Below, piece after piece: positions 52,829 through 64,000 of a DNA stretch of 64,000 nt. Positions within the stretch are counted from its first letter, which is position 1; each line of letters begins with the position of its first letter. The translations under genes were made by a program, and so were the position numbers. The DNA lies in NCBI GenBank assembly GCA_016936255.1, contig JAFGYE010000051.1:1-64000 (forward strand). The letters are read 5' to 3'. The notes beneath the pieces were generated by a model. The model had not been told where the DNA came from and made no database searches. It was given only the letters and a program-made list of their open reading frames with translations. This DNA comes from Marinifilaceae bacterium. Its GTDB lineage: Bacteria; Bacteroidota; Bacteroidia; Bacteroidales; Marinifilaceae.

Positions 52829-55800
52829 ATGTCTTCAAATACAATTAGTCAAAGAATTAGTTTTACTTCAAATAAAAATCAGCTTGCATATCCTGATTTT
52901 TTAGAGGTTCAATTAAAATCTTTTCAAGACTTTTTTCAGCTGGAAACTACCCCGGAGAAAAGAAAGAACGAAGGATTATTTAAGGTATTTAGTGAGAATT
53001 TCCCAATTACTGATACTAGAAATAATTTCGTATTGGAGTTTCTCGACTATTTTGTTGATCCACCCCGCTACGCAATCGAAGAATGTATCGAAAGAGGCTT
53101 AACTTATAGTGTTCCACTTAAAGCAAAGCTAAAACTTTACTGTACCGATCCAGAACATGAGGATTTTGATACTGTGATTCAGGATGTATATCTTGGAACA
53201 GTTCCTTATATGACAGAAAAGGGTACTTTCGTAGTAAACGGAGCAGAACGTGTTGTTGTTTCTCAACTACATCGTTCACCAGGTGTGTTCTTTGGACAAA
53301 GTGTACACGCTAACGGAACCAAGTTATATTCTGCCAGAATTATTCCATTTAAAGGTTCTTGGATTGAGTTTGCAACAGACATTAATAATGTGATGTTTGC
53401 TTACATTGATCGTAAGAAAAAACTTCCAGTAACTACATTGCTGCGTGCAATTGGTTATGAAAGTGATAAAGAAATTTTAGAAATTTTTGATCTGGCCGAT
53501 GAAATTAAGGTTTCTAAAACCGGACTCAAAAAAATTGTAGGTCGTAAACTTGCTGCACGTGTTCTTAAGTCGTGGATTGAAGACTTTGTGGATGAAGATA
53601 CTGGAGAGGTTGTGTCTATTGAACGTAACGAGGTAATTATCGATCGTGAAACAATACTTGAACCAGAACATATAGAAGAAATTCTTGAATCAGGAGCAAA
53701 GACTATTTTATTGCATAAAGAAGAGCAAAATCTTGCTGATTATGCAATCATCTATAATACTTTACAGAAAGATCCTTGTAACTCTGAAAAAGAAGCAGTT
53801 CTTCACATTTATCGTCAGTTAAGAAATTCTGAGCCACCAGATGAGGCTACAGCTCGAGACGTAATCGATAAATTATTTTTCTCTGATAAGCGTTACGATT
53901 TAGGTGACGTTGGTAGATACCGTATCAATAAAAAGTTAGGCTTAAATACGGCTAATGACACTAAGGTATTGACCAAAGAGGATATTATTGAAATTATCAA
54001 GTATTTGATAAAATTATTGAATGCACGTACTGATGTTGATGATATTGATCACCTTAGTAATCGTCGCGTTCGTACTGTTGGAGAACAGCTTCATACACAA
54101 TTTGGTGTTGGTTTGGCTCGTATGGCCCGTACTATTCGAGAGAGAATGAATGTTCGTGACAATGAGGTGTTTACTCCAATTGACTTGATTAATTCAAAAA
54201 CATTATCTTCTGTTATTAATTCCTTTTTTGGAACTAATGCTTTATCTCAATTCATGGATCAAACGAATCCATTGGCTGAGATAACACACAAAAGAAGAAT
54301 GTCAGCACTTGGACCAGGAGGTCTTTCTCGTGAAAGAGCAGGTTTTGAGGTTCGAGATGTTCACTATACTCATTATGGACGTTTATGTCCGATTGAAACA
54401 CCTGAGGGACCGAATATTGGTCTGATTTCATCTTTGTGTGTTTACGCAAAGATTAATAATCTGGGATTTATTGAAACTCCATACCGTACGGTTGTAGATG
54501 GAAAGGTTGATTTATCTCTTGAGGGAATAAATTATTTATCGGCTGAAGAGGAAGAAGGGTTAATAATTGCTCAGGCAAATGCACCTATAAATGATGATGG
54601 ATCTTTTGTTAATGCAAAAGCAAAATCTCGTATGGATGGTGATTTCCCTTTTGAAGAAGTTCATAAGTTGAATTTGATGGACGTTGCTCCGAATCAAATT
54701 GCATCTATCGCAGCTTCTTTGATTCCATTCCTTGAGCATGATGATGCTAACCGTGCTTTGATGGGATCTAATATGATGCGTCAGGCAGTACCGGTTATTA
54801 GTCCTGAATCGCCTATCGTGGGAACGGGTTTAGAGGCGAATCTTGTAAGAGATTCCAGAACTCAGATTTGTGCCGAAGGAGATGGAGTTATCGAATTTGT
54901 TGATGCAACAAAGATTGTAATTGATTACGAGCGTTCAGAGGAAGAAGTTTTTGTGAGTTTTGATGGAAATAGTAAAACCTATTTACTTCCAAAATATGGC
55001 AAAACTAATCAGGGAACAACAATGGATCTTAAGCCGATTGTGGCTAAGGGTGATCGTGTTGTTGCAGGTCAGATTCTTACTCAGGGATATGCAACTCAAT
55101 TAGGTGAGCTTGCTTTGGGGCGTAATCTTAAAGTGGCATTCATGCCTTGGAAAGGTTACAACTACGAGGATGCGATCGTAATTTCTGAACGGATTGTTAA
55201 GGATGATGTATTTACTTCTGTTCACGTTGATGAGTATACATTGGAGGTTCGTGATACTAAACGGGGTATGGAGGAGTTAACCTCTGATATTCCTAATGTT
55301 AGTGAGGAAGCAACACGAAATCTTGATGAGAATGGATTAATTCGTATCGGGGCAACAGTTGAGCCTGGAGATATATTAATTGGTAAGATTACTCCAAAAG
55401 GGGAGTCTGATCCTTCTCCGGAAGAAAAATTACTTCGTGCTATTTTTGGAGATAAGGCTGGTGATGTAAAGGATGCTTCTTTGAAAGCTTCCCCTTCATT
55501 GAGAGGTGTAATTATCAACAAAAAGTTGTTTTCCCGTTCAATGCGTGATCGTAAGTCGAAGCAATCTGATAAGCCGTTAATTGCTAAACTGGATGAAGAA
55601 TTGGCTAATCAGAAGCATGAATTAAAGATTCGATTGGTTGATAAATTGTTTGTTTTGGTAAATGGTAAAACATCTCAAGGGGTTAAAGATTACTTAAATG
55701 TTGATGTAATCACCAAAGGGGTTAAGTTTACTCAGAAGCTTTTGACGGATATCAACTACATGGAAATAAATCCTAGTAAGTGGACTACTGATAAAGACAA

Positions 55801-56641
55801 GAACGATACAATTAAGAAATTACTGCACAATTACATCATCAAGTACAAAGAACTTGACGGTGCTAACAAGCGTAAGAAATATAATGTTACTATTGGAGAT
55901 GAAATGCCTGCAGGTATTATTCAGATGGCTAAAGTTTATGTGGCCAAGAAGCGTAAGCTCCAAATTGGTGATAAAATGGCAGGTCGACATGGTAACAAAG
56001 GTATTGTATCACGTGTAGTTCGTGAAGAAGATATGCCTTTCCTTGAAGACGGAACCACGGTGGATATTTGTTTGAATCCGCTTGGTGTGCCTTCCCGTAT
56101 GAACCTTGGTCAGGTATTTGAAACTGTACTAGGTTGGGCAGGAAAAGAACTAGGATTGAAATTTGCTACACCTATCTTTGATGGTGCATCTTTGGATCAA
56201 ATCACTGAATATACTGATAGAGCTGGAGTTCCAGCTTTTGGTAAAGCTTATTTACACGATGGTGGTACCGGACTTAGATTCGATCAGCCAGCAACAGTAG
56301 GTATTATTTACATGCTGAAACTGGGTCACATGGTTGATGATAAAATGCACGCACGTTCTATCGGACCTTATTCATTGATTACGCAGCAACCTCTAGGAGG
56401 TAAGGCTCAGTTTGGTGGTCAGCGTTTTGGAGAGATGGAGGTTTGGGCTCTTGAGGCCTTTGGTGCGGCTCATATCTTACAGGAAATCCTTACCGTTAAG
56501 TCGGATGATGTAGTGGGTAGAGCGAAAGCTTACGAAGCTATTGTTAAGGGTGACCCAATGCCTAGTCCTGGAATACCAGAATCTCTTAATGTATTATTGC
56601 ATGAACTAAGAGGTTTAGGGTTGAGCGTTAAATTAGTATAA
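52829..56641 (+). CDS. rpoB: DNA-directed RNA polymerase subunit beta
   Basis: 1270 residues, typical of Bacteroidota. The rifampicin cluster is wild-type ([20 protein letters not shown] then ALGPGGL), with Asp, His and Ser kept at the usual resistance positions, so sensitivity is expected. [10 protein letters not shown] and the C-terminal [13 protein letters not shown] are conserved. It forms the active site together with RpoC. 106 bases follow rplL. Confidence 0.99.
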   Translation: MSSNTISQRISFTSNKNQLAYPDFLEVQLKSFQDFFQLETTPEKRKNEGLFKVFSENFPITDTRNNFVLEFLDYFVDPPRYAIEECIERGLTYSVPLKAKLKLYCTDPEHEDFDTVIQDVYLGTVPYMTEKGTFVVNGAERVVVSQLHRSPGVFFGQSVHANGTKLYSARIIPFKGSWIEFATDINNVMFAYIDRKKKLPVTTLLRAIGYESDKEILEIFDLADEIKVSKTGLKKIVGRKLAARVLKSWIEDFVDEDTGEVVSIERNEVIIDRETILEPEHIEEILESGAKTILLHKEEQNLADYAIIYNTLQKDPCNSEKEAVLHIYRQLRNSEPPDEATARDVIDKLFFSDKRYDLGDVGRYRINKKLGLNTANDTKVLTKEDIIEIIKYLIKLLNARTDVDDIDHLSNRRVRTVGEQLHTQFGVGLARMARTIRERMNVRDNEVFTPIDLINSKTLSSVINSFFGTNALSQFMDQTNPLAEITHKRRMSALGPGGLSRERAGFEVRDVHYTHYGRLCPIETPEGPNIGLISSLCVYAKINNLGFIETPYRTVVDGKVDLSLEGINYLSAEEEEGLIIAQANAPINDDGSFVNAKAKSRMDGDFPFEEVHKLNLMDVAPNQIASIAASLIPFLEHDDANRALMGSNMMRQAVPVISPESPIVGTGLEANLVRDSRTQICAEGDGVIEFVDATKIVIDYERSEEEVFVSFDGNSKTYLLPKYGKTNQGTTMDLKPIVAKGDRVVAGQILTQGYATQLGELALGRNLKVAFMPWKGYNYEDAIVISERIVKDDVFTSVHVDEYTLEVRDTKRGMEELTSDIPNVSEEATRNLDENGLIRIGATVEPGDILIGKITPKGESDPSPEEKLLRAIFGDKAGDVKDASLKASPSLRGVIINKKLFSRSMRDRKSKQSDKPLIAKLDEELANQKHELKIRLVDKLFVLVNGKTSQGVKDYLNVDVITKGVKFTQKLLTDINYMEINPSKWTTDKDKNDTIKKLLHNYIIKYKELDGANKRKKYNVTIGDEMPAGIIQMAKVYVAKKRKLQIGDKMAGRHGNKGIVSRVVREEDMPFLEDGTTVDICLNPLGVPSRMNLGQVFETVLGWAGKELGLKFATPIFDGASLDQITEYTDRAGVPAFGKAYLHDGGTGLRFDQPATVGIIYMLKLGHMVDDKMHARSIGPYSLITQQPLGGKAQFGGQRFGEMEVWALEAFGAAHILQEILTVKSDDVVGRAKAYEAIVKGDPMPSPGIPESLNVLLHELRGLGLSVKLV

Positions 56642-56654
56642 GCCTTATTATAAA

Positions 56655-56681
56655 GCGAATGTTGGGTTTCCCGGCATTCGC
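56655..56681 (+). promoter_or_regulatory. Strong RNA hairpin between rpoB and rpoC
   Basis: 12-bp stem GCGAATGTTGGG/CCCGGCATTCGC with a TTT loop. Two pairs are T-G, which pair in plus-strand RNA but would be mismatched (A-C) on the other strand, so the structure belongs to the rpoBC mRNA. No T tract follows. A likely processing site or translational control element. Confidence 0.65.
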
Positions 56682-56722
56682 CTTGCTTGAAACAAAATTG
56701 TTAATTTCCTAATTTTCAACAT

Positions 56723-59700
56723 ATGGCATTCAGAAGAGATAACAAAGTAAAGAGTAGTTTTACAAAAATCTCTATCAGTCTCGCTTCTCCGGAAGAGATC
56801 TTAGAAAGATCCAGTGGTGAAGTTTTAAAGCCTGAAACCATCAACTATCGTACTTATAAGCCAGAACGCGACGGATTATTCTGTGAAAGAATTTTCGGTC
56901 CTGTAAAAGATTATGAGTGCCATTGTGGTAAATACAAACGAATCCGATACAGAGGAATTGTTTGTGACCGGTGTGGTGTTGAGGTAACCGAGAAAAAGGT
57001 TAGACGTGAACGAATGGGACACATTCAATTGGTCGTACCTGTTGCCCACATTTGGTATTTTAAGTCGTTGCCAAATAAAATAGGTTACCTTTTAGGTTTA
57101 CCTACTAAAAAGCTTGATTCTATTATTTACTACGAAAGATACGTAGTAATTAATGCAGGAATTAAAGCGGCTGACGGAATTAAATACCTTGATTTCCTTA
57201 CAGAAGAGGAATATCTTGATATTATTGATGAATTACCTGCAGATCAGCAGCATCTTGATGATGATGATCCAAATAAATTCATCGCTCAAATGGGGGCGAA
57301 TGCTTTATTTAGCCTTTTAGCCCGTTTGGATCTTGACGCTCTTTCTTATGATTTGCGTCATAAAGCAAATACTGAAACTTCTCAGCAACGTAAAAATGAA
57401 GCTTTAAAAAGACTTCAGGTTACTGAATCTTTCCGCGAATCACAAGGAGTAAATCGTCCTGAATGGATGATTGTTAAAGTTGTTCCTGTAATTCCACCGG
57501 AATTGCGTCCTTTGGTTCCATTGGATGGTGGTCGTTTTGCAACTTCCGATTTGAATGATTTGTACAGAAGAGTTATCATCCGTAACAATCGTTTAAAAAG
57601 ACTTATTGAAATCAAAGCACCCGAAGTAATCCTTCGAAATGAGAAGCGTATGCTTCAGGAAGCTGTTGATTCATTATTTGATAATTCGCGTAAATCTAAT
57701 GCTGTTAAGACTGAAAATAATCGTCCGCTTAAATCACTTTCAGATTCGTTGAAAGGTAAGCAAGGTCGTTTCCGTCAAAACTTATTGGGTAAGCGTGTTG
57801 ATTACTCTGCACGTTCGGTAATTGTTGTTGGACCTGATTTGAAAATGCACGAATGTGGTTTGCCTAAAGATATGGCCGCCGAGCTTTATAAGCCATTCGT
57901 TATTCGAAAATTGATCGAACGAGGTATCGTTAAAACAGTAAAGTCAGCTAAGAAGATTGTTGATCGTAAAGATCCTGTTGTTTGGGACATTCTTGAGAAT
58001 GTACTTAAAGGACATCCGGTTCTTCTTAACCGTGCTCCTACTCTTCACCGTTTAGGTATTCAGTCATTTCAGCCTAAGCTGATTGAAGGAAAAGCAATTC
58101 GTTTGCATCCATTAGCATGTACTGGTTTTAATGCGGATTTTGATGGTGACCAGATGGCGGTACATTTGCCTTTAGGTAATGAAGCGATTTTGGAAGCCCA
58201 AATGCTAATGTTGTGTTCTCACAATATTTTGAATCCTGCTAATGGTGCACCGGTAACAGTTCCTTCTCAGGATATGGTACTTGGATTGTATTACATTACC
58301 AAGGCACGAAAAGGTGGTAAAGGAGAAGGTTTAAGTTTTTACTCAGCAGAAGAAGCGATGATCGCTTTTAATGAGAAAGCTGTTGATCTTCACAGTCAGA
58401 TTAAAGTAAAAGTTAAAGATTTAAATGAGAATGATGAATTAGTTGATACAACAGTAGAAACTACTATCGGTCGAATCATTTTAAATGAAGCAACTCCTGA
58501 GGGGGCAGGTTTTATTAATCAATTGATTACTAAAAAGGCATTACGGGATATTATTGGATTTATTTTCAAGAAATGTGGAGTACATGCATGTGCCAATTTC
58601 CTTGATGATATCAAAGATCTGGGATATCTAAAAGCTTTTGAAGGTGGATTATCATTTAACCTTTCTGATGTTACAGTACCTGAAGAAAAAGAAGCTTTAG
58701 TAGCTGATGGTTATGCTCAAGTTGAAGAGGTGTTGAGTAACTACAACATGGGTTTCATCACGAATAATGAGCGTTACAATCAGATTATTGATATTTGGAC
58801 GCATGTTAATGCGAACCTTACTCAAACCTTGATGACACAATTGGCTGATGATAATCAGGGATTCAACTCTGTTTATATGATGCTTGACTCAGGAGCTCGT
58901 GGATCCAGAGAACAGATTCGTCAGCTTGGTGGTATGAGGGGATTGATGGCTAAGCCTCAGAAGTCCGGTGCTACAGGAGGGCAGATTATTGAAAATCCAA
59001 TTCTTTCCAACTTTAAGGAAGGTTTGTCAGTTCTTGAGTACTTTATTTCAACTCACGGTGCTCGTAAAGGTTTGGCGGATACGGCTCTTAAGACGGCTGA
59101 TGCAGGATACTTAACCCGTCGTTTGGTTGATGTGGCACAAGATGTTATTATCAACGAACAAGATTGTGGTACTTTGCGTGGGCTTACGACTGCGGCTATT
59201 AAAAATCAGGAAGAGGTTGTTGCTTCCTTGTTCGAGAGATTGCTTGGTAGAACTACAGTACATGATATTTTCCATCCTATATCAGGTCAATTGATTGTTG
59301 AGGCAGGTGAGGAAATAACAGAAGAAATTGCCCAGCAAATTGAGAATTCGCCGATTGAAAAAGTGGAAATTCGTTCTGTATTAACTTGTGAGTCTAAGCG
59401 GGGTGTATGTGCAAAATGTTATGGACGTAATCTGGCAACAGGTATAGCTGTTCAAAAAGGGGAAGCTGTTGGTGTAATTGCCGCTCAATCTATTGGAGAG
59501 CCGGGAACACAGCTTACACTTCGTACTTTCCACGTAGGGGGTACTGCGGGTAACACTTCTGCAGAGAATTCTGTTGTATCCAAATACAATGGTTATGCTG
59601 TGTTTGATGAGTTGCGTACTGTTGAATACAAAAGTGATGACAATAAAAAGTACGATGTTGTTATTGGTCGTTTGGCTGAATTACGTATTGTTGATAGAAA

Positions 59701-60988
59701 TACCAATATTACATTAACAACACATACAATACCATATGGATCTAAATTATACATTAAGGATGGTCAGGATGTTAAAATAGATGATCTTCTTTGTGAATGG
59801 GATCCATACAATGCAATGATTATTACTGAATTTACAGGAAAGGTTTCATTTGACAATTTGATTGAAGGGATTACTTTTAGTCAAGAATCTGATGAGGCAA
59901 CAGGTTTTGCTGAAAAAGTAGTAATTGAATCCAAAGACAAAACGAAAAATGCTGGGGTTAAGATTTTAAATTCCAAAGGGGATGTTTTAAAATCGTACAA
60001 TTTACCGGTAGGTGCTCACGTTTCTGTATCTGAAGGTGAAATGGTGTTGGCAGGTCAGTCATTGGTTAAAATTCCAAGAGCTGTTGGTAAAGCTGGTGAT
60101 ATTACCGGTGGACTTCCAAGGGTGACTGAGTTGTTCGAGGCTCGTAATCCTTCTAATCCTGCTGTAGTTTCGGAGGTAGACGGAGAGATTAGTTTCGGAA
60201 AAATTAAGCGTGGTAATCGTGAAGTTATCGTTACAACCAAAGGAGAAGATGTTAGAAAGTATTTAGTACCTCTTTCAAGACAAATTCTTGTTCAGGAGAA
60301 CGATTATGTAAGAGCTGGAACTCCATTATCTGATGGTGCTACAACTCCTGCTGATATTCTTGCGATTAAAGGACCAACCAAAGTACAGGAATATATCGTT
60401 AATGAAGTTCAGGATGTATATCGTATGCAGGGTGTGAAGATTAACGACAAGCATTTTGAGATTATCGTTCGTCAGATGATGCGTAAGGTTATTATTGATG
60501 ATCAAGGAGATACAAGATTCCTGGAAAAACAAATTATCGATAAAATGGCTATCATGGCAGAAAATGATGAAATTTTCGGTAAGAAAGTGGTTGTTGATGG
60601 TGGTGATTCAGAAGAGTTGAAAGCTGGAATGATTGTTACTTCTAGAAAACTGAGAGATGTTAACTCAGTGTTGAGAAGAAGAGACTTGAAACTAGTTGAC
60701 GCTCGTGATGCAATTCCTGCAACATCTACTCAGATTCTTCAAGGGATTACCCGTGCGGCACTTCAAACTAAGAGTTTTATCTCAGCGGCTTCCTTCCAGG
60801 AAACAACTAAGGTTCTTAACGAAGCTGCAATTAGCGGTAAAGTTGATAATCTTGAAGGTTTGAAAGAGAATGTAATTTGTGGTCACCTTATTCCTGCAGG
60901 TACTGGTTTACGCGAGTACAAGGATATAGTTGTTGGTGCAAAAGCTGAATACGAAAAACTGTTAGATTCTAAGTCAAGAGAATATTAA
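56723..60988 (+). CDS. rpoC: DNA-directed RNA polymerase subunit beta'
   Basis: 1421 residues. N-terminal zinc-binding [20 protein letters not shown], catalytic NADFDGDQM (three Asp hold Mg), bridge/trigger region [18 protein letters not shown], and second Zn site [13 protein letters not shown]. Start ATG at 56723, 81 bases after rpoB. A strong terminator follows. Confidence 0.99.
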   Translation: MAFRRDNKVKSSFTKISISLASPEEILERSSGEVLKPETINYRTYKPERDGLFCERIFGPVKDYECHCGKYKRIRYRGIVCDRCGVEVTEKKVRRERMGHIQLVVPVAHIWYFKSLPNKIGYLLGLPTKKLDSIIYYERYVVINAGIKAADGIKYLDFLTEEEYLDIIDELPADQQHLDDDDPNKFIAQMGANALFSLLARLDLDALSYDLRHKANTETSQQRKNEALKRLQVTESFRESQGVNRPEWMIVKVVPVIPPELRPLVPLDGGRFATSDLNDLYRRVIIRNNRLKRLIEIKAPEVILRNEKRMLQEAVDSLFDNSRKSNAVKTENNRPLKSLSDSLKGKQGRFRQNLLGKRVDYSARSVIVVGPDLKMHECGLPKDMAAELYKPFVIRKLIERGIVKTVKSAKKIVDRKDPVVWDILENVLKGHPVLLNRAPTLHRLGIQSFQPKLIEGKAIRLHPLACTGFNADFDGDQMAVHLPLGNEAILEAQMLMLCSHNILNPANGAPVTVPSQDMVLGLYYITKARKGGKGEGLSFYSAEEAMIAFNEKAVDLHSQIKVKVKDLNENDELVDTTVETTIGRIILNEATPEGAGFINQLITKKALRDIIGFIFKKCGVHACANFLDDIKDLGYLKAFEGGLSFNLSDVTVPEEKEALVADGYAQVEEVLSNYNMGFITNNERYNQIIDIWTHVNANLTQTLMTQLADDNQGFNSVYMMLDSGARGSREQIRQLGGMRGLMAKPQKSGATGGQIIENPILSNFKEGLSVLEYFISTHGARKGLADTALKTADAGYLTRRLVDVAQDVIINEQDCGTLRGLTTAAIKNQEEVVASLFERLLGRTTVHDIFHPISGQLIVEAGEEITEEIAQQIENSPIEKVEIRSVLTCESKRGVCAKCYGRNLATGIAVQKGEAVGVIAAQSIGEPGTQLTLRTFHVGGTAGNTSAENSVVSKYNGYAVFDELRTVEYKSDDNKKYDVVIGRLAELRIVDRNTNITLTTHTIPYGSKLYIKDGQDVKIDDLLCEWDPYNAMIITEFTGKVSFDNLIEGITFSQESDEATGFAEKVVIESKDKTKNAGVKILNSKGDVLKSYNLPVGAHVSVSEGEMVLAGQSLVKIPRAVGKAGDITGGLPRVTELFEARNPSNPAVVSEVDGEISFGKIKRGNREVIVTTKGEDVRKYLVPLSRQILVQENDYVRAGTPLSDGATTPADILAIKGPTKVQEYIVNEVQDVYRMQGVKINDKHFEIIVRQMMRKVIIDDQGDTRFLEKQIIDKMAIMAENDEIFGKKVVVDGGDSEELKAGMIVTSRKLRDVNSVLRRRDLKLVDARDAIPATSTQILQGITRAALQTKSFISAASFQETTKVLNEAAISGKVDNLEGLKENVICGHLIPAGTGLREYKDIVVGAKAEYEKLLDSKSREY

Positions 60989-61007
60989 GAGTTCCTCTAA
61001 GTTATAT

Positions 61008-61040
61008 AAAGGGTGTTTTCAATTGAAAACACCCTTTTTA
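61008..61040 (+). terminator. Intrinsic terminator of the rpoBC operon
   Basis: 10-bp perfect stem GGGTGTTTTC/GAAAACACCC with a 4-base loop and T5. Confidence 0.95.
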
Positions 61041-61117
61041 TTTATCTATTTAATCGGAATAGGGAATATTTTCATAATTTAGCAGGAAGACAAATTATTT
61101 AATTATAAAATACAATC

Positions 61118-61441
61118 ATGAACGATAAAAAACAATCGAACCAAATAGATATTCAATTGAAGGAAGATGTTGCGCAGGGAACTTATTCAAACCTTGCCGT
61201 TATAACTCATTCCAGCTCAGAATTTGTTGTCGATTTTGTGAGAATTATGCCTGGAATTCCAAAAGCTGATGTTAAATCACGAATCATACTTACACCAGAG
61301 CATGCAAAGAGATTGATGCTGGCTTTACAAGATAACATTCGAAAATTTGAATCGCTTCATGGAGCGATAAAAATTGAAGACAACCATGGACCACAGGGTA
61401 CTGTGATGCCTATGGGTTTTGGTCCCACCGGACAAGCGTAA
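61118..61441 (+). CDS. DUF3467 family protein
   Basis: 107 residues. The sequence QIDIQLKEDVAQGTYSNLAV, FVVDFVRIMPGIPKADVKSR and LTPEHAKRLMLALQDNI matches DUF3467. Soluble, function unknown. It follows rpoC closely but after a strong terminator, so it has its own promoter or low read-through. The association with rpoC is common in Bacteroidota. Confidence 0.9.
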   Translation: MNDKKQSNQIDIQLKEDVAQGTYSNLAVITHSSSEFVVDFVRIMPGIPKADVKSRIILTPEHAKRLMLALQDNIRKFESLHGAIKIEDNHGPQGTVMPMGFGPTGQA

Positions 61442-61455
61442 TAAAGCCTATAAAT

Positions 61456-61490
61456 AAAAACCGGAAAATTGGTGTAATTTTCCGGTTTCG
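61456..61490. terminator. Bidirectional terminator between DUF3467 and cstA
   Basis: 13-bp stem AAACCGGAAAATT/AATTTTCCGGTTT with a 5-base loop; A's on the left serve the minus-strand gene. Confidence 0.88.
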
Positions 61491-61493
61491 TTA

Positions 61494-62966
61494 TTATTTA
61501 AGATATGTGGTTAAATTATTTGTTGGCTTTTTAATGGTCTTTTGTTTGTTACTTATCAGAAACCAAATAAATATTGAACTTGCTATGAATATTCCCAATA
61601 GAATACCCAATTGAGTGTTTATTGCAAGACCTCCATTTTTGTTGGGAGCAACCAACAAATAAGTAAAGCATATTGCAGTCATAAATAGAGCCGGAATACT
61701 TAAAGGTAAATGATTTTTACCTTCTTTAGCTAAATACATAGCGGCAGTCCATAACATCACCATAGAGAGAATTTGGTTGGATAAGCCCAGATATTTCCAA
61801 ATGGTAGAAAACTCAAGTTGAGATAATATAAATCCAAGAGCAAACAGTGGGATTGATACTAGTAATCTGTTTTTTATTGATTTTTGGTTGTAGCTAAAGA
61901 TATCAGCGATTGTAAGTCGGGCACTTCTAAATGCCGTGTCACCCGTTGTAATCGGACATGCAATTACTCCAATAATTGCGAAAATTGCTCCTGTTTTTCC
62001 CAGCCAGGTATTGCAAATTTCATTAACAATCCAAGCAGGATTGTGTCCGGAAGAAATGGCAGCATTTAATTCGTTGGCGTTGCCAAAGAAGTTCATCGCG
62101 GCAGTAGCCCAAATGATTGCAACAATTCCCTCTGCAATCATGGCTCCATAAAATACAGGCCGCCCAAAACTTTCCTTTTTCATACAACGGGCCATCATTG
62201 GCGATTGGGTGGAATGAAATCCTGAAATGGCACCACAGGAAATTACGATAAACATCATTGGATATAGTATGTTTTGTGTGGGATTTACATGAAGATTTTT
62301 TAGTTCTCTAAATGATATTTCATTCAATATTAAAGCTCCTGTTGCACTTTTGAAAATCATTATACCAGCTATACTTACTGCCATCAGCAACAATGCGAAT
62401 CCAAAAAGAGGATAAATTTTACCGATAATTTTATTAATTGGCAGTAGAGTAGCAAGAAGATAATATGCGAATATTCCATAAAGCCACCAGTTTAGACCAC
62501 CTCCGGTAAAATCAGTGAGTAATCCTGCAGGACCGGTTACGAAAGCCACACCAACAAATAAGAGTAGTAAGATTGTGAAAATCCTTATGAAATTTTGAAT
62601 GCCAGAGCCTAAATATTTGCCAACGATCTCAGGAAGACTGGCTCCTTCGCTTCTGATGGAAAGCATACCTGAAAAATAATCATGGCTCGCTCCCATAAAT
62701 ATGCATCCCAAAACAATCCAAATATATGAAATGGGTCCATACATGGCTCCTAAAATTGCACCGAAAATTGGCCCTAACCCTGCAATGTTTAGAAATTGAA
62801 TGGTAAACATTTTCCAGGTTGGCATGGGTATAAAATCAACACCGTCTTCCAGTCTGACTGCCGGAGTTTTTATCCTGTCATTAGCACCGAAAAATCGTTC
62901 GATAAATTTACCGTAGAAAATGTATCCAAGTATTAATGCCAAAATTGCACTTAAAAATGTAATCAT
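61494..62966 (-). CDS. cstA: Carbon starvation CstA-family transporter (short form)
   Basis: 490 residues, about a dozen membrane helices. FIPMPTWKMFTIQFLNIAGLGPIFGAILG, GASHDYFSGMLSIRSEGAS and ISCGAISGFHSTQSPMMARCM are CstA hallmarks, though each is quoted here only for recognition. Short forms of this family move pyruvate or peptides. Start ATG at 62966, 18 bases behind a minus-strand -7 box. Confidence 0.9.
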   Translation of the reverse strand: MITFLSAILALILGYIFYGKFIERFFGANDRIKTPAVRLEDGVDFIPMPTWKMFTIQFLNIAGLGPIFGAILGAMYGPISYIWIVLGCIFMGASHDYFSGMLSIRSEGASLPEIVGKYLGSGIQNFIRIFTILLLLFVGVAFVTGPAGLLTDFTGGGLNWWLYGIFAYYLLATLLPINKIIGKIYPLFGFALLLMAVSIAGIMIFKSATGALILNEISFRELKNLHVNPTQNILYPMMFIVISCGAISGFHSTQSPMMARCMKKESFGRPVFYGAMIAEGIVAIIWATAAMNFFGNANELNAAISSGHNPAWIVNEICNTWLGKTGAIFAIIGVIACPITTGDTAFRSARLTIADIFSYNQKSIKNRLLVSIPLFALGFILSQLEFSTIWKYLGLSNQILSMVMLWTAAMYLAKEGKNHLPLSIPALFMTAICFTYLLVAPNKNGGLAINTQLGILLGIFIASSIFIWFLISNKQKTIKKPTNNLTTYLK

Positions 62967-62990
62967 ATTTTGTAATCTTATTTATTCAAA

Positions 62991-62998
62991 CAAATTTA
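62991..62998 (-). promoter_or_regulatory. Putative -7 box (TAAATTTG, minus strand) of cstA
   Basis: Exact TAnnTTTG on the minus strand, 25 bases before the cstA ATG. No clear -33. Confidence 0.45.
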
Positions 62999-63294
62999 AA
63001 ATGAAATACTATTTCATCGATAGTAAAGAGTCATAAGTTGTATTTTTTTTTTCCGGATATCCGAATGGCGGATTGACAAAAGAAATTTAGATTTGAAGAG
63101 TTTTGGTTCAAATTGGTAATGAAATGAAACGTTATCATTGGGAAAATATAAAAAAATGTTGAGTTATTTGTCATCGGGATGTTTGTGATGTGTGTTTAAC
63201 CGTTAATATATCAATTCATTGCGATCATTTTAACCATCACTAGGACTTGATTGTTTTTTACGAATAGCACCTGTTGTGTAACTCGCAATCTAGA
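62999..63294. other. Intergenic region between cstA and etfB, upstream part
   Basis: About 300 bases of AT-rich DNA with no gene or RNA that I recognise. It separates the divergent cstA and etfB units and is unusually long for this compact window, so it may hold regulatory sites. Confidence 0.6.
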
Positions 63295-63325
63295 TTTGTT
63301 TTAAGTACTCTAATCTTTATATTTG
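63295..63325 (+). promoter_or_regulatory. Bacteroidota-type promoter of etfB
   Basis: TTTG at 63295-63298, 19-base spacer, TATATTTG at 63318-63325: complete consensus. The predicted start near 63332 gives a 5' leader of about 160 bases. Confidence 0.7.
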
Positions 63326-63493
63326 CTAATCTCTGATTTTGAGAAATTCAATCATTTTGGAGCAAACCTGAATAAGGAAATATGAATTAGTGATTTGATG
63401 ATTTATCTAACTTGGACAATTACATACATGTAGTTTGAAAATAAGTTTTTGTATAAATCTGAATTAGTTACAGATGTTAAAATAGATATTACA

Positions 63494-64000
63494 ATGAAAG
63501 GATTAAAAATTGTTGTTCTTGCTAAGCAGGTTCCCGATACCAGAAATGTTGGGAAGGATGCGATGAAAGCTGATGGAACCGTGAATAGAGCTGTATTACC
63601 AGCGATCTTCAATCCTGAAGATTTAAATGCACTTGAGCAAGCGTTGCGTTTGAAAGATAAGTACCCTGGAACAGAAGTTACTCTTTTAACAATGGGACCT
63701 GGCAGAGCCGCCGAAATTATCCGTGAAGGTCTTTATCGTGGTGCTGATAATGGAATACTTTTATCGGATCGTGCTTTTGCCGGTTCTGATACATTGGCAA
63801 CTTCTTATGCTCTTTCTTGTACCCTAAAAAAAATGGGTGAAATTGATATTATTATTGCAGGCCGTCAGGCAATCGATGGAGATACTGCTCAGGTTGGACC
63901 TCAGGTAGCTGAGAAATTGGGATTTCCTCAAATTACTTATGCTGAGGAAGTAGTTTCTGTAGAAAAAGGAAAAATTGTAATTAAACGCCGTTTAGAGCGT
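63494..64000 (+). CDS. etfB: Electron transfer flavoprotein subunit beta (partial, runs off the window)
   Basis: ATG at 63494; 169 codons are open to the window end without a stop. The start MKGLKIVVLAKQVPDTRNVG and the segments NPEDLNALEQALRLKD, LTMGPGRAAEIIREGLYRG, FAGSDTLATSYALS and IIAGRQAIDGDTAQVGPQVA are typical of EtfB/FixA. It forms a heterodimer with EtfA (expected just downstream) and carries electrons from acyl-CoA dehydrogenases or similar. Confidence 0.95.
   Translation, partial: MKGLKIVVLAKQVPDTRNVGKDAMKADGTVNRAVLPAIFNPEDLNALEQALRLKDKYPGTEVTLLTMGPGRAAEIIREGLYRGADNGILLSDRAFAGSDTLATSYALSCTLKKMGEIDIIIAGRQAIDGDTAQVGPQVAEKLGFPQITYAEEVVSVEKGKIVIKRRLER

Noticed and set aside
55222-55521. 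Minus-strand frame of about 99 codons inside rpoB
   Set aside because: Shadow of the strongly conserved rpoB frame; no start context or family match.

Overview
This 64 kb window is chromosomal core sequence from a member of the Bacteroidota. It is most likely from the Bacteroidales/Marinilabiliales side, in the style of Marinifilum or Labilibaculum, but the genus is a guess. The basis is: AT-rich DNA with compact gene spacing; near-absence of Shine-Dalgarno sites; repeated -7 boxes of the Bacteroidota form TAnnTTTG (three with a matching -33 TTG/TTTG 19-20 bases upstream); tRNA genes without encoded CCA; a PorT gene for type IX secretion; and the order tRNAs-tuf-tRNA-Trp-secE-nusG-rplKAJL-rpoBC.

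Layout. 0.1-6.9 kb: an LVIVD-type lipoprotein, an outer-membrane-barrel-like protein, ruvX-def, a frameshifted DUF6588-like gene and comEC. 7.1-11.5 kb: a potassium uptake cluster, trkA followed by two trkH paralogues. 11.7-14.35 kb: a small unknown protein, a YciO/Sua5-family protein, a transaldolase/FSA-type enzyme, an array of four tRNA-Thr genes made partly by tandem duplication, and the SRP RNA. 14.6-18 kb: a DUF4199 membrane protein, two glycosyltransferases and a methyltransferase. 18-25.6 kb, almost all minus strand: miaA, a pRiA4b ORF-3-like protein, a LuxC-type acyl-CoA reductase, two small membrane proteins, acnB, gap and a 42-residue lipoprotein. 25.8-42.4 kb: two BamA/TamA-like proteins, an orphan hybrid histidine kinase with a PocR-like sensor, two NAD(P)-binding oxidoreductases, an unusual short PurL, menG-porT, a COG2509 flavoprotein and a SpoU methyltransferase. 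42.5-48 kb: class II fructose-bisphosphate aldolase, a sodium symporter, a helix-hairpin-helix protein, rpsU, a XerC/D recombinase and hpf. 48-61.4 kb: the large translation/transcription operon, then a DUF3467 gene. 61.5-64 kb: cstA, then etfB running off the window end.

How the parts connect. Most of the window is translation (tRNAs, SRP RNA, EF-Tu, ribosomal proteins, HPF, deformylase, MiaA), transcription (NusG, RpoB, RpoC) and central carbon metabolism (GAPDH, aldolase, aconitase, ETF). Envelope genes are interspersed: BamA-like proteins, PorT, lipoproteins, glycosyltransferases. I see no phage, IS element, CRISPR array or recognisable defence system, and no convincing undescribed multi-gene system. 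The items most worth a second look are the frameshifted DUF6588 gene, the tRNA-Thr array and its compensatory base-pair swap, the PurL with an altered signature motif, the tandem trkH genes, the tiny lipoprotein gene, and the RNA hairpins inside the rplL-rpoB-rpoC operon.
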